Part shown: in pieces, positions 15,107 through 23,682 of the stretch
Layout of the letters: each line of letters opens with the position of its first letter
Numbering within the stretch: position 1 is the stretch's first letter
Assembly: GCF_000787855.1 (NCBI RefSeq)
Contig: NZ_BBPQ01000074.1
Location: 1 to 41,586, forward strand
Reading direction: 5' to 3'
Source: Streptacidiphilus anmyonensis
GTDB lineage: Bacteria; Actinomycetota; Actinomycetes; Streptomycetales; Streptomycetaceae
DNA length: 41,586 nucleotides
Made by a program: the position numbers and the translations under genes
Notes under the pieces: model-generated
Seen by the model: only the letters and a program-made list of their open reading frames with translations
Told to the model about the DNA's origin: nothing
Databases searched by the model: none

Positions 15107-16900
15107 TCAGCCGACCACGAAGTGGTACACGGACGCGTCGGCGTTCTGGTACACCAGTGTGAATCCGGGGGTGGCGGAGGCGGCATCCGCCAGTCGGGCG
15201 ACGGTGTCGCCCGGCAGTTCGCCGGTCAGCCGCAGCTCCCACGTCTGTGCGCGGCTGAGGATCAGGTAGCCGGGCGTCCCGGGCTTCAGGAAGCCGACGC
15301 TGTCGCGCAGTCCGGCGATCGGGTCGGCGACCAGCAACTCCTCGGTGCTGCCGGGCTCGGCGACGAGGCGCACCTCGGGATGGTCCTCGTAGCGTTCGTC
15401 GATGCCCGGCACCGCCCCGGTGACGCCCACGATGACCGAGCCCGGTGGCGCGTTGTCGATCGTCCACTGCGCGGCGGCGACCTCGCCGGAGGTGTAGTAG
15501 TTCATGGCCTCCTTGCTGTCGTAGCCGAAGAAGAGTCCGGCCAGCAGGGCGAGCAGCAGCGCCGGCACGGCGACCTTCCGCAGCCTCGACCACCGCGCCG
15601 GAGCCGCCTCGTCGGACTCCGGCCGCCGGGGCCGCAGCAGCGCCGCGATCAGGAACGCCGCGAAGGGAAGCGAGAACAGGTAGGCCCGGAACAGCATCTC
15701 GCCGCCGTAGGCGTTCGCGGCCAGAAGCGGCAGGGGCGAGAAGAACAGCCAGACCACCGGCGTGCGGCGGGTCCAGGGCCGCAGCACCAGAGCGGCGAGG
15801 GCGAGCAGGAACACCGCGGCGGACAGGCCCCGGTCGATCCAGCCGACGAGCATCTGCTCGGGCGCGGCCGTGCCGAGGCTGCGGAAGCCCGAGGCCACGT
15901 TGCCGTCCGGGCTGGCCAGCGACGACACGAAGGAGCCGAGGTTCTTCGAGAGGTAGGGCCGGGCCACGGTGGCGCCCCAGACGGCCGTCAGGACGACCGA
16001 GCCGATGAGCGGCGGCAGCACCACCCGCCTGTTGCGGCGCGGCACAGCGAGCAGCGCCAGACTGCTGATCACCATGAGCGGGGTGAGCTGGTGCGAGCAG
16101 ACGATGGCCGCGTCGAGCAGCAGCACGACCACCAGCGACCAGCCCCAGCGCACGCCGCGCTCGGGACGGTCCGGCGGGTATCCGGGGGGCGGCTCCCCGG
16201 GTGCTCTCGCCCTGGCCGGAAGCCGTCGCAGCACCAGGGCCATCAGCCAGGCGTAGAGGATGAAGGCGAACGCCTGCGGAGAGAAGTAGTCCTGGCCGAC
16301 CCAGGAGGTGGAGTAGAAGATCCACACGCCCGCCCAGACGACCCGCCGGTCGGTGGTGACAGAACGGAACATCCACAGCAGCGGCACCAGCAGCAGCGCG
16401 TTGACGAACGGCGGCGCCCAGGACGCGTAGCCCACCGGTGAGGACAGGCCGAGGACCTTGAGCACGCCGACGTTCGCCAGGAAGAATCCGGGCCACTGGT
16501 TGTAGATGTCCAGGTCCCCGGCGTGCGGGACCACCCCGTCGTGCCGCAGCATGGCGTCGACGATCGCGACGTGCTTCCAGGCCCACGCATAGCGCAGAGT
16601 CGGGTAGAGCAGCGTCGGCGTCGCGTGGATGACAGCGATGAGCCCGAGCACGTAGCCGGCGAGCCAGCCCTGGCCGAGGCGCGGTTCCCGGAGGGTGAGC
16701 ACGAAGCCGATCGTCAGCAGGACGACGGCGACCCAGTAGAGCGGTGTCAGGACCTGGAGCAGCCCGAGGGCGCCCATGCCGGACAGGTCGACCTGACGCA
16801 GCGACACCAGCCACAGCGCCATCGCCGTGGGCAGCGGTGCGCAGGGCGCGTACCGCCGCAGCCCCACGCCCACCGCGCTCACGCTCACAGCCCCGGCCAT
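15107..16900 (-). CDS. Polytopic membrane protein, GT-C glycosyltransferase-like
   Basis: A 597-residue protein with about 11-12 hydrophobic spans (residues about 20 to 470) and a C-terminal extracytoplasmic domain of about 115 residues, starting after FFGYDSKEAMNYYTSG. The acidic pair in GDLDIYNQWPGFF lies in an early outer loop, as in GT-C enzymes that take sugars from polyprenyl phosphates. I therefore suggest a lipid-linked sugar transferase or polymerase-like role, without family proof. A Wzy-like polymerase is the main alternative. The ATG at 16900 has GGAGG seven bases upstream and overlaps the upstream phosphotransferase gene by 16 bases, so the two are coupled. Frames extending upstream to 17941 are antisense-shadow sequence. 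Confidence 0.8.
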   Translation of the reverse strand: MAGAVSVSAVGVGLRRYAPCAPLPTAMALWLVSLRQVDLSGMGALGLLQVLTPLYWVAVVLLTIGFVLTLREPRLGQGWLAGYVLGLIAVIHATPTLLYPTLRYAWAWKHVAIVDAMLRHDGVVPHAGDLDIYNQWPGFFLANVGVLKVLGLSSPVGYASWAPPFVNALLLVPLLWMFRSVTTDRRVVWAGVWIFYSTSWVGQDYFSPQAFAFILYAWLMALVLRRLPARARAPGEPPPGYPPDRPERGVRWGWSLVVVLLLDAAIVCSHQLTPLMVISSLALLAVPRRNRRVVLPPLIGSVVLTAVWGATVARPYLSKNLGSFVSSLASPDGNVASGFRSLGTAAPEQMLVGWIDRGLSAAVFLLALAALVLRPWTRRTPVVWLFFSPLPLLAANAYGGEMLFRAYLFSLPFAAFLIAALLRPRRPESDEAAPARWSRLRKVAVPALLLALLAGLFFGYDSKEAMNYYTSGEVAAAQWTIDNAPPGSVIVGVTGAVPGIDERYEDHPEVRLVAEPGSTEELLVADPIAGLRDSVGFLKPGTPGYLILSRAQTWELRLTGELPGDTVARLADAASATPGFTLVYQNADASVYHFVVG

Positions 16901-17988
16901 CGCACCGCCTCCGCGAGCACCGGTGCGACCGCGCGGCGGTACCAGATCCGGCTGCGCCCGTAGCGCGGCGACTTGGAGACGTTCGCGGCGACGTGCCAGA
17001 GCCAGGCCAGCAACACCACGGTCGGGTCGGCGGCGTCGCCCTCGCGTGCCGCGCCGGACGCCGAGGCGAGCAGGGCCGCGTCGCCGGGGGCGAGTGCGCC
17101 CGTGCGCAGGACGTCCGCGACGACCGGGCCGAGGTCGGCCCCGGTCCGCAGGCAGCGCAGCATCAGCACGAAGGTACAGGCGTCGACGGCCACCGGTCCG
17201 TCCTCGCGGCCCTCCCCCCAGTCGATGACGCCGGTGACCCGGCTCGCCCGCTCGTCCAGCAGCACGTTCCCGGGGTGGTAGTCGCCGTGGGTCCAGCCGA
17301 CGGCGAGCACGCGCCCGTCCAGGCCGCGGCCGATCCGCTCGCCCACGGCGGCCAGCCCGGCCGCGCCCGCTCCCGTGCGGCACCAGGGGATCCGGTCGCG
17401 CACGGCGGCGAGCGGCTCGGTCACCCACGCCTTGACGCGACGGTCGGTGCAGGGCTCGGACCGCGCGGTGGCGCGTCCCAGCGCGGCGAGGGCGTCCAAG
17501 GCCAAGTGCGCGACGTGGTCGGCGGCGACGCGGCCGTCGGTGTCGCGGCGGGCTCCGGCCGGTGCCGAGACCAGCACCGTGCCGGCGTCGCGGCCGGGCA
17601 GCAGGCTCTGGGTGATCAGCGGTCGCGGGGCGTCCAGTCGCCGGTCGAGCGGCGTCGGTACCAGCCGCCGCCACGCGCCGAGGCGCTCCTCGTCCTGGAG
17701 GCGCGTCAGCACGTCCCATTCCCGCGCGAGCGCGGCGGCGGCCGACGCGCTGTAAGCGTGCTTCAGCACGACGCCGCCTTGGCCCGGCAGGTCGAGCCGC
17801 ACGACGAGCACGTCGGCGAGACCCTCTCCGCAGGGGTGTGCGAGCGGAGGATCGTCGGGCCGGTACTCCCGTGCCAGCCGGCGGGCGAGCCGCTGTTCGA
17901 GCGGCCCCCGCAGCACCGCCGACCGTCGCACGGGCAGCCACCCGCGCAGCTGTTCCCCGAGCGTCACCGCCTGTCCCTCAGCGCTCAT
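16885..17988 (-). CDS. APH/choline-kinase-type phosphotransferase
   Basis: A 367-residue protein of the aminoglycoside-phosphotransferase superfamily. An N-lobe (about 40-125) has a lysine in VVLKHAYS that could be the ATP lysine. The C-lobe has the catalytic loop HGDYHPGNVLLDE near 233 (Asp and Asn present) and the Mg-binding Asp in VTGVIDWGEG near 252. The kinase core is complete, so it is probably active on a small hydroxyl or sugar substrate. The start at 17988 overlaps the 3' end of the 997-residue gene by 11 bases, and its own 3' end overlaps the membrane-protein gene. This places it firmly inside the glycan operon. It could phosphorylate a precursor whose phosphate is removed or exchanged by its HAD/PRTase neighbour. 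Confidence 0.85.
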   Translation of the reverse strand: MSAEGQAVTLGEQLRGWLPVRRSAVLRGPLEQRLARRLAREYRPDDPPLAHPCGEGLADVLVVRLDLPGQGGVVLKHAYSASAAAALAREWDVLTRLQDEERLGAWRRLVPTPLDRRLDAPRPLITQSLLPGRDAGTVLVSAPAGARRDTDGRVAADHVAHLALDALAALGRATARSEPCTDRRVKAWVTEPLAAVRDRIPWCRTGAGAAGLAAVGERIGRGLDGRVLAVGWTHGDYHPGNVLLDERASRVTGVIDWGEGREDGPVAVDACTFVLMLRCLRTGADLGPVVADVLRTGALAPGDAALLASASGAAREGDAADPTVVLLAWLWHVAANVSKSPRYGRSRIWYRRAVAPVLAEAVRWPGL

Positions 17989-20971
17989 CGGGCCGCACCC
18001 CCGCCCGTCCGCCTGCCGCCACGCCGTGCACCGCCCCGCCATGCACCGCCATGCCATGCGTGCGAACGCCGTGCCCGGCCCTGCCATGCACCGAGATGCC
18101 ATGCCCCGACATGCCATGCACCGCCACCCCGTGCACCGCCATGCTGTGCGCGGCCGTCAGGTCCGCGTTCGCCAGGGCCAGGCGGGCGAGTCGGATCACG
18201 GCGCCGCGGCGGCCCGCCTCCGGGAGCGCGAGGACAGCGAGCACCGCTCGCGTCTCGTGCGTCAGCGCGGGCGGGCGGCAGATCGGGCAGTGCCCCGGGC
18301 GGTGGCCGAGGAGCGCGGCGACCGCGTCGGCCAGGCCGGCCTGGTAGGCGCCGGGGGCGACGTGGATGTGGCCCTCCGCCAACTCACGTGCGTGCGAGGG
18401 CACCACGCCATTGCGGGACCAGCGCAGCAGCGGCAGGTCGGCCGGACCGTCGCCGACGGCGAGCACGGGCGGCTCCACCGGTTCGCCCATCAACGCGAGC
18501 AGGGCTCGCACGCCCTCCGCCTTGTCCGCTCCGTGCGGGACGAAGTCGGTCTGCGCGTCGCCCGGCACGGCGTCGAAGAGCCGACCGAACCGGCCGTCAC
18601 GCAGCAGGTCGGCCGTCTCCCGCTCGGGCAGGCCGGTGCGCCGCCCGTCCGCGTGTCGGAGGGAGGCGCGCACGCACCAGTGCGACAGCGGGTCGGTCTC
18701 GTGGCCGGGCAGGGAGGCGAGCAGGAGGGCCAGTCCGCCGTCGCCCTCGCCGCGCCGCGCGTCGTCGAGGACCACGCGGACGCGGCCGCTGCCCGCGTCG
18801 ACGCAGGCAGCGCCGTACTCCCCCACGCCGCCCGCCAGCCCGTAGGCGGCGCAGCGGTCGCGCACCTCCGCGAGGGAGCGGCCGGTGGCCAGCAACGGCC
18901 GGTAGCCGTGGGCGCGCAGGGCGCGCAGCGCGGTGACCCCGAGCGGCGAGGCGGCGGGGAAGCCGAGCACGTCGGTCTCCAGCACGCCGTCGACGTCGAG
19001 CACGCACCAGCCGCGCGGCTCGGCAGCGGGCTCCCGCTCGTCGAGGTCGGCCAGCAACGCACCGGCGAGGAACCGCTGCGCGGCCCTGGCCTGCGCTCTT
19101 CGCGCGCGGGCGCGCAGATCCGGTCCGTCACCTGCGCCGTCGCCCGTGCCCGAGCGGGCGCCCGCGCCGCCCGCGAGCCGCACCGCGTTGCGGGCCTGGA
19201 CCAGCTGGAACAGGAACCAGCGCGCCGGGTCGACACCACGTCCGGTCAGCTCGGTCCAGTGGCGCAGCAGTTCCTGCTCGGCCTCGTCGTCGGCAGGGCC
19301 GTGGGCGACGGCCCCGGCCAGGTCGTAGACGGCGTCGTAGCAGGCCAGGTCGAGGCTGGCGAAGCCGCCCTCGGCCCAGTCCAGCTTGCGGTGGCCCCGG
19401 TCGCCGTCCCCGGCCCAGTGCTCGGGCGCGGTGCGCCCGTCGACGAGGCAGGGACGGGAGGCCGACGCGAGCAGGTGTCGCGTCAGCGGCTGGACGAGCG
19501 CGGGCCGCAGCAGCACGGCGGCCCGGCCGAGCACGGGGGCGAGGGTCCGGGCGGCGGACTCCCAGACGGGGTCCCGCCCGCCCAACCGGCCGCTGCGGTC
19601 CTCGTGCAGCGGCAGCCGGCGCTCGCGCTCGGCGAGGTAGACGGCGACCTCGCGCGGCGGGACGGGCTGCGGGTCACAACGCGGCGGCCCGTCGGGCGGG
19701 CGGCCCCGGTCGCGGAGCAGCACGCCGTCGGCGAACCCGCGCACGCGCGGGACGAGCCCGTCGAGCGCCGCCGCCGATTGCGGCGCGAGCCGTCCGAAGC
19801 GGCCGACGCCGGTCCACTCGGCGTACAGGGCGAGTTCCTCGCGGGTGCCGTCCTCGGGGTGTTCGACGACCGCGGTGACCGGCACGCCCAGGTGTCCGGT
19901 GCGGGCGACCGGCCCGGGCTCGGCGGCCCGCACGTCGAGCACCCGGACGCCGTCGAGCAGGCGCGGCAGCAGCTCCGCGAGCGCGCGCGGCGCGAGCAGG
20001 GAGGGCACGTGCCAGGCGGTCCCGAGCAGGGTCACGCAGTCGTGGCGGGCCAGCCGTTCCGGGACGACGGGCGGGTCCTCGAAGCAGGCGAAGACGGGGA
20101 CGATCGCGGCCGCCGGGACCCCCCGGCGCTCCAGCGCCGCCGCCACCTCGGCGAGCGCGCCGCCGGTGACGGGCGGGTCGTCGGTCAGCAGCACGCGTGC
20201 GGCGGACGCCGCGCCCGGGGGCGGCGGGACGCCGGGCCGGGTGGTCGCCACGGCCACGCGGCGGTAGCCCAGGCCGCGCAGGGCGGCGGCCAGGAGCGGC
20301 GCGAGGTAGCTGCCGGAGGTCCGGACGCCGAGCACCAGCAGCGGCGGTTCGCGGGCCGGGTACCGCGCGGCGTAGCGGCGGGCCAGCTCGGCCGCGTCGG
20401 CCGGGTGCTGGTCGAAGCTGCGGAAGCAGGCGGGCGGGCGGAGCAGGTCCCGTCCCACGAGCCGGGTGGCGAAACCGGGACCGGCCAGGACCCGTCCGGC
20501 GGCCACGGCTCCGAGGTCGGCGCCCATGACCAGGCCGGCGAGCGCCAGCGTCAGGCGCGTGGCCTCGCTCGCCCAGGCGCGCAGCGCGCGGGTCGGCGGG
20601 GCCGCGCGGTATCCCGCACCGGCCGCGTCGAGCGCACGGGAGGCGAGCCGGAGCGCGGGGCCGCGTGCGGCGCGCAGCGCCGGAGGCATCGCGGGGCCGT
20701 CGCCGCCGTGGCGGGCCAGGTGGACGAGCAGGCGTCGCGGCGGCCAGGCGACGGCGTCGATCCGGTCCTCGACGATCTGCGAGGCCCCCGCCGCCCACAG
20801 GAACGCGTCCAGCCACTCGTCCGAGGCGAGGGCGGAGCACAGGCCCGCCAGGGCCTCGTCCAGCGTCGCGAAGGGGTCGGCGACCGCCGCGCCCGCACCC
20901 GCGTCCCCGAGGGCGACCCCGGGCGCGGCCTCGCCCGTCGGGCTGGCCTCGCTTCTGGTCGGGCTCATCAT
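17978..20971 (-). CDS. Multidomain PRTase / kinase-like / HAD protein with His-Gly repeat tail
   Basis: A 997-residue protein. Residues 1-190 are an Ala-rich helical region that I do not recognise. Residues about 205-300 are a type I phosphoribosyltransferase-like fold: LLVLGVRTSGSYLAPLL near 210 and the PRPP-loop signature VLLTDDPPVTGG near 260. Residues about 440-620 recall a kinase C-lobe (KLDWAEGGFASLDLACYD), but the HGD catalytic loop is replaced by VDGRTAPEHW, so ATP transfer is doubtful. Residues about 653-880 are a HAD phosphatase (VLDVDGVLETD near 656, LLATGRSLAEV, GDGPADLPLL near 839). CPIC near 893 could bind zinc with nearby His. Residues 945-984 are eight XXHGX repeats. Two adjacent ATGs (20971, 20968) follow CGGGAG. 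It sits between the flippase and the phosphotransferase genes. It probably makes or edits a ribosylated or phosphorylated metabolite, which is inference. Confidence 0.82.
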   Translation of the reverse strand: MMSPTRSEASPTGEAAPGVALGDAGAGAAVADPFATLDEALAGLCSALASDEWLDAFLWAAGASQIVEDRIDAVAWPPRRLLVHLARHGGDGPAMPPALRAARGPALRLASRALDAAGAGYRAAPPTRALRAWASEATRLTLALAGLVMGADLGAVAAGRVLAGPGFATRLVGRDLLRPPACFRSFDQHPADAAELARRYAARYPAREPPLLVLGVRTSGSYLAPLLAAALRGLGYRRVAVATTRPGVPPPPGAASAARVLLTDDPPVTGGALAEVAAALERRGVPAAAIVPVFACFEDPPVVPERLARHDCVTLLGTAWHVPSLLAPRALAELLPRLLDGVRVLDVRAAEPGPVARTGHLGVPVTAVVEHPEDGTREELALYAEWTGVGRFGRLAPQSAAALDGLVPRVRGFADGVLLRDRGRPPDGPPRCDPQPVPPREVAVYLAERERRLPLHEDRSGRLGGRDPVWESAARTLAPVLGRAAVLLRPALVQPLTRHLLASASRPCLVDGRTAPEHWAGDGDRGHRKLDWAEGGFASLDLACYDAVYDLAGAVAHGPADDEAEQELLRHWTELTGRGVDPARWFLFQLVQARNAVRLAGGAGARSGTGDGAGDGPDLRARARRAQARAAQRFLAGALLADLDEREPAAEPRGWCVLDVDGVLETDVLGFPAASPLGVTALRALRAHGYRPLLATGRSLAEVRDRCAAYGLAGGVGEYGAACVDAGSGRVRVVLDDARRGEGDGGLALLLASLPGHETDPLSHWCVRASLRHADGRRTGLPERETADLLRDGRFGRLFDAVPGDAQTDFVPHGADKAEGVRALLALMGEPVEPPVLAVGDGPADLPLLRWSRNGVVPSHARELAEGHIHVAPGAYQAGLADAVAALLGHRPGHCPICRPPALTHETRAVLAVLALPEAGRRGAVIRLARLALANADLTAAHSMAVHGVAVHGMSGHGISVHGRAGHGVRTHGMAVHGGAVHGVAAGGRAGVRPDER
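18020..18139 (-). repeat. In-frame 15-bp tandem repeat (8 copies) encoding XXHGX pentapeptides
   Basis: Eight contiguous 15-base units encode AVHGV, AVHGM, SGHGI, SVHGR, AGHGV, RTHGM, AVHGG and AVHGV. The array starts right after AAHSM, which looks like a ninth degenerate unit (18140-18154). Copies have diverged in DNA while keeping His-Gly at positions 3-4, so the peptide pattern rather than the DNA has been preserved. Confidence 0.9.
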
Positions 20972-21071
20972 CGGGCTCCCGGAAAGCCGTTCGGAGCGGG
21001 GGCGTCCTCCTCCGTGGGCACTCTTCGTTCAAGGGTGCTCCCCGTGAGAACGCCGGGCGACTCGAACCGGT

Positions 21072-22403
21072 TCACGTCGGCGGCGGGGGTGTCGGGGCCG
21101 GCAGCCACCAGTCGCGCCGCCACAGCAGCACCGCCGCGACGATGCTTTGCCCGATCAGCCACGCCGCGCCGGCCCCGTTGATGCCGAGGACCGGGAGCAG
21201 CAGCTCCGTCAGGCCGAGGACGAGCACAGCCAGCGCCGCGAGCACGCCCACCACGACGCGCATCCGGCGCCTGGCCCGCGACAGCGCGACGACGGTCGTA
21301 TTGAGCAGGTTCGGCAGCGCGGAGAGAGTGAGCAGCCAGAGCACGACCAGGCCGTGGCTGGCGTACTCGGGGCCGAACAGCCGCAGCGCCCAGGGCGAGA
21401 CGGCCAGGACGACCACGACCGCGAGCGTCAGCACCCGCCCCGCGTGGCGCAGCACGCGGCGGTAGTCGGCCAGCCGCGTGACGTCCCGTGCGGACTCCAC
21501 GACCAGCGAGTAGCCCATGTTGACGCTGAAGGCGTAGAGGGCCAGGGGCACCAGCCAGGCGAGCGAGAAGTACGCGCTGTCCGCGGCTCCGAGCCGGTTG
21601 AGCACGATGACGGGCGGCAGGTTGACGGCGGCGAGCCAGCACATCGCGCCCAGGTAGTCGGCCGACACGTAGCCGAGCGTGAGGCGGGAGCTGTCCGCGG
21701 CCGCCTGGGGGGCGGCGCGTTCGTGCCGCGGCAGCGCGCGGGCGAAGACGAAGACGTTGGTGAGCGCGAGCGAGAGCGCGAGTCCGACCATCCAGGAGAC
21801 GAGGATGCCGCTCGTCGCGCCGATGGCGGCGAAGACGGCCAGCAGCCCGATCTTCTCGACCGAGAACAGCCCGTTCTCCAGCGCCACCCAGTCGGCCCGG
21901 CGCAGGCCGGTGAGCACGCCGTCCTGGAGGTTGAAGATGGCGTAGCCGCCCGTCGCGAGGACGAAGAAGGCGCCCAGGCTCCAGGTGTGCAGGAAGTCCA
22001 GCCCCGGCGAGAGATGCGGGATCAGCAGCACGAACCCGGCGGTGAGCAGCAGCGTGACCGTGCCGGCCACCAGATAGGCCCGGCCGACCAGCCGCCCGGT
22101 GCGCGGACCGGCCGAGGGCACGAAGCGCACCATCGCGTTGGCCAGGTTCAGCTGGCCGACCCCGCCGAGGAACATCATCGCGGAGACGGCGGCCGTGTTC
22201 CGGCCGACCTCGTCGGGGGTGTACCAGTGCGCGCCGAGAGCCCAGTAGAGCGCGCCGAACAGCGATGTCAGCGCGGAACTGAGGGTGAGCAGGTGCCCGT
22301 TGCGCAGCAGCGGGTCGTACCGGCCGGCCGCGCTCAGGAGCGCCCTGCTGCGCGACCGCAGCGATCGGGCTGCGGCCGACGTGTTGGCTCCGGTGCTCAC
22401 CAC
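21072..22403 (-). CDS. Wzx-like polysaccharide flippase (MVF/MOP superfamily)
   Basis: A 443-residue membrane protein with about 12 hydrophobic spans and the pattern of oligosaccharide flippases: an early GRNTAAVSAMMFLGGVGQLN segment and a later LVPLALYAFSVNMGYSLVVE segment. It would move lipid-linked glycan units from the inner to the outer face of the membrane. The start is GTG at 22403 or the adjacent GTG at 22400, with GAGGAGGGAG about 10 bases upstream. It lies between the acyltransferase gene (86 bases upstream) and the 997-residue gene (100 bases downstream), all on the reverse strand. Confidence 0.88.
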   Translation of the reverse strand: MVSTGANTSAAARSLRSRSRALLSAAGRYDPLLRNGHLLTLSSALTSLFGALYWALGAHWYTPDEVGRNTAAVSAMMFLGGVGQLNLANAMVRFVPSAGPRTGRLVGRAYLVAGTVTLLLTAGFVLLIPHLSPGLDFLHTWSLGAFFVLATGGYAIFNLQDGVLTGLRRADWVALENGLFSVEKIGLLAVFAAIGATSGILVSWMVGLALSLALTNVFVFARALPRHERAAPQAAADSSRLTLGYVSADYLGAMCWLAAVNLPPVIVLNRLGAADSAYFSLAWLVPLALYAFSVNMGYSLVVESARDVTRLADYRRVLRHAGRVLTLAVVVVLAVSPWALRLFGPEYASHGLVVLWLLTLSALPNLLNTTVVALSRARRRMRVVVGVLAALAVLVLGLTELLLPVLGINGAGAAWLIGQSIVAAVLLWRRDWWLPAPTPPPPT

Positions 22404-22489
22404 CGGCGGGCTCCCTCCTCGGCCTCTCCCTCGGCCCGGATCAGCAGAGTGCCCAGTTTATGCCCTTATGTCCAACCTTTGGTGGCGAA

Positions 22490-23557
22490 CTACGAACTGC
22501 GGGCACCGCGCAGACCGGTCACGACGCGCGCCGCGCCCGCCTCCAGCCTGCGCCTGAGCTCCTCGATGCGGGTCAGCGGCAGGCGCTCGACACGGCAGTC
22601 GAGCACGGTCCGAGGCACGGCCCCCATGGCCTCCTTGTACGATTCGAGCCCGGCGACGCCCCCCGACATACCCATGCTGTAGGAACGGCAGCCCTGCTCG
22701 CAGGCGTCCTCGATGGCCACCCGCTGGAGCAGCAGGCTCGCCCGCAGGGAGGCGAACCGCTTCACGGCATAGCTGCGGAACGAGACGGCGTGGTTCCGGT
22801 AGACGAACGTGACCAGCCCCGCCACCGGCTCGCCCTCGTAGCGCGCCAGCCAGATGCGGCAGGCGCCGTCCAAGGAACCCGCCAGTGCCTGGAACATCGG
22901 CAGGGGTTCCCGACGACGGGCCAGAGCCGCCGCGAGGGACCAGGGAAGGCCCGACTTCTCCGCCCGCTCGGCCGACCACTGCAGGTACAGGTCGTAGAAC
23001 GCGGCGACCGACCGCTCGGACGCGTCGTGTTCGACGGTGAGGCCCGCACGCTCGGCCTTGTGCACGTTCTTCCTGGTGGAGGCGTGGAACCGGTGACTCC
23101 AGACCTCGGAGAAGCCGCCGTCCAGGTCCAGCACGTGCACGCGGGAGCGGATCGCCTCGACGCCGCGCACCAGGCCCTGCTCCCAGCAGTCGGTCACGTC
23201 GTGCATGGCCGAGACCCGGATTCCGGCCGATCGCTCACCGAGCAGGTCGGAGAGGACGAGCGCCACATCGGACGGTCTGAGTCCGCCGGTCGCCAACAGC
23301 CCTCCGGGACCCATGCGGTGCGGGTACGCGGCCTCGAAGGCAAGCCCCGGCACGAGGCTGCGGCGGACCAGGGGCAGCAGCAGGTTCCGCCCTTCCCGGG
23401 TCACGTAGAGCCGGCTGGCGTCCCGGGCGCCCGTCAGCCGGACCACCGCGTCGAACCAGGCCGGGGTCTGGAAGACCGACGCGCCCGGATCGCTCGCCAG
23501 CAGGGCGTCCCAGGCGGACCGCGGCGCTGGGCTGACAACCTGTGGTGTGGTGGGCAC
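22490..23557 (-). CDS. FemAB/CelD-like GNAT acyltransferase
   Basis: A 355-residue protein with two tandem GNAT-like halves, as in FemAB/CelD proteins of exopolysaccharide loci. Landmarks are SVFQTPAWFDAVVRL near 28, HASTRKNVHKAERAGL near 160, the acyl-CoA or tRNA-binding-fold segment EGEPVAGLVTFVYRNHAVSF near 255, and LLQRVAIEDACEQGCRSYSMG near 290. It probably adds an acyl or aminoacyl group to a sugar. The GTG at 23557 is supported by GGAGG six bases upstream. It heads the reverse-strand glycan operon and is divergent from a paralogue of almost the same length (23683-24747). Confidence 0.82.
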   Translation of the reverse strand: MPTTPQVVSPAPRSAWDALLASDPGASVFQTPAWFDAVVRLTGARDASRLYVTREGRNLLLPLVRRSLVPGLAFEAAYPHRMGPGGLLATGGLRPSDVALVLSDLLGERSAGIRVSAMHDVTDCWEQGLVRGVEAIRSRVHVLDLDGGFSEVWSHRFHASTRKNVHKAERAGLTVEHDASERSVAAFYDLYLQWSAERAEKSGLPWSLAAALARRREPLPMFQALAGSLDGACRIWLARYEGEPVAGLVTFVYRNHAVSFRSYAVKRFASLRASLLLQRVAIEDACEQGCRSYSMGMSGGVAGLESYKEAMGAVPRTVLDCRVERLPLTRIEELRRRLEAGAARVVTGLRGARSS

Positions 23558-23682
23558 GCGGCCTCCGGCGGAAGACGTTCGGGTGGATTGACCCTATGCC
23601 ATAAACGGATATTCCGGGCTTATCAGGCATGATCGTAGGGGAGCCGCCCGGCTCCCGCCCGACGTCCGACGGGAGCGGAACG
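23558..23682. promoter_or_regulatory. Divergent promoter region of the two acyltransferase genes
   Basis: This 125-base gap has an A/T-rich core at about 23587-23640, including TTGACC (23588-23593), ATAAACGGATATT and CATGAT (23629-23634). Both divergent genes must start transcription here, but I cannot pair the boxes at standard spacing. GCATAAAC-like sequence recurs in reverse orientation near 22455-22465, before the flippase gene, and could be a shared element. Confidence 0.35.

Noticed and set aside
18020-18154. Repeat array that could be mistaken for CRISPR or a non-coding satellite
   Set aside because: The units are contiguous 15-mers without spacers, lie in frame within a coding sequence and keep a peptide pattern.
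14176-18936. Several long forward open frames opposite the glycan operon
   Set aside because: All are Arg/Pro/Gly-rich antisense shadows of well-supported reverse-strand genes.
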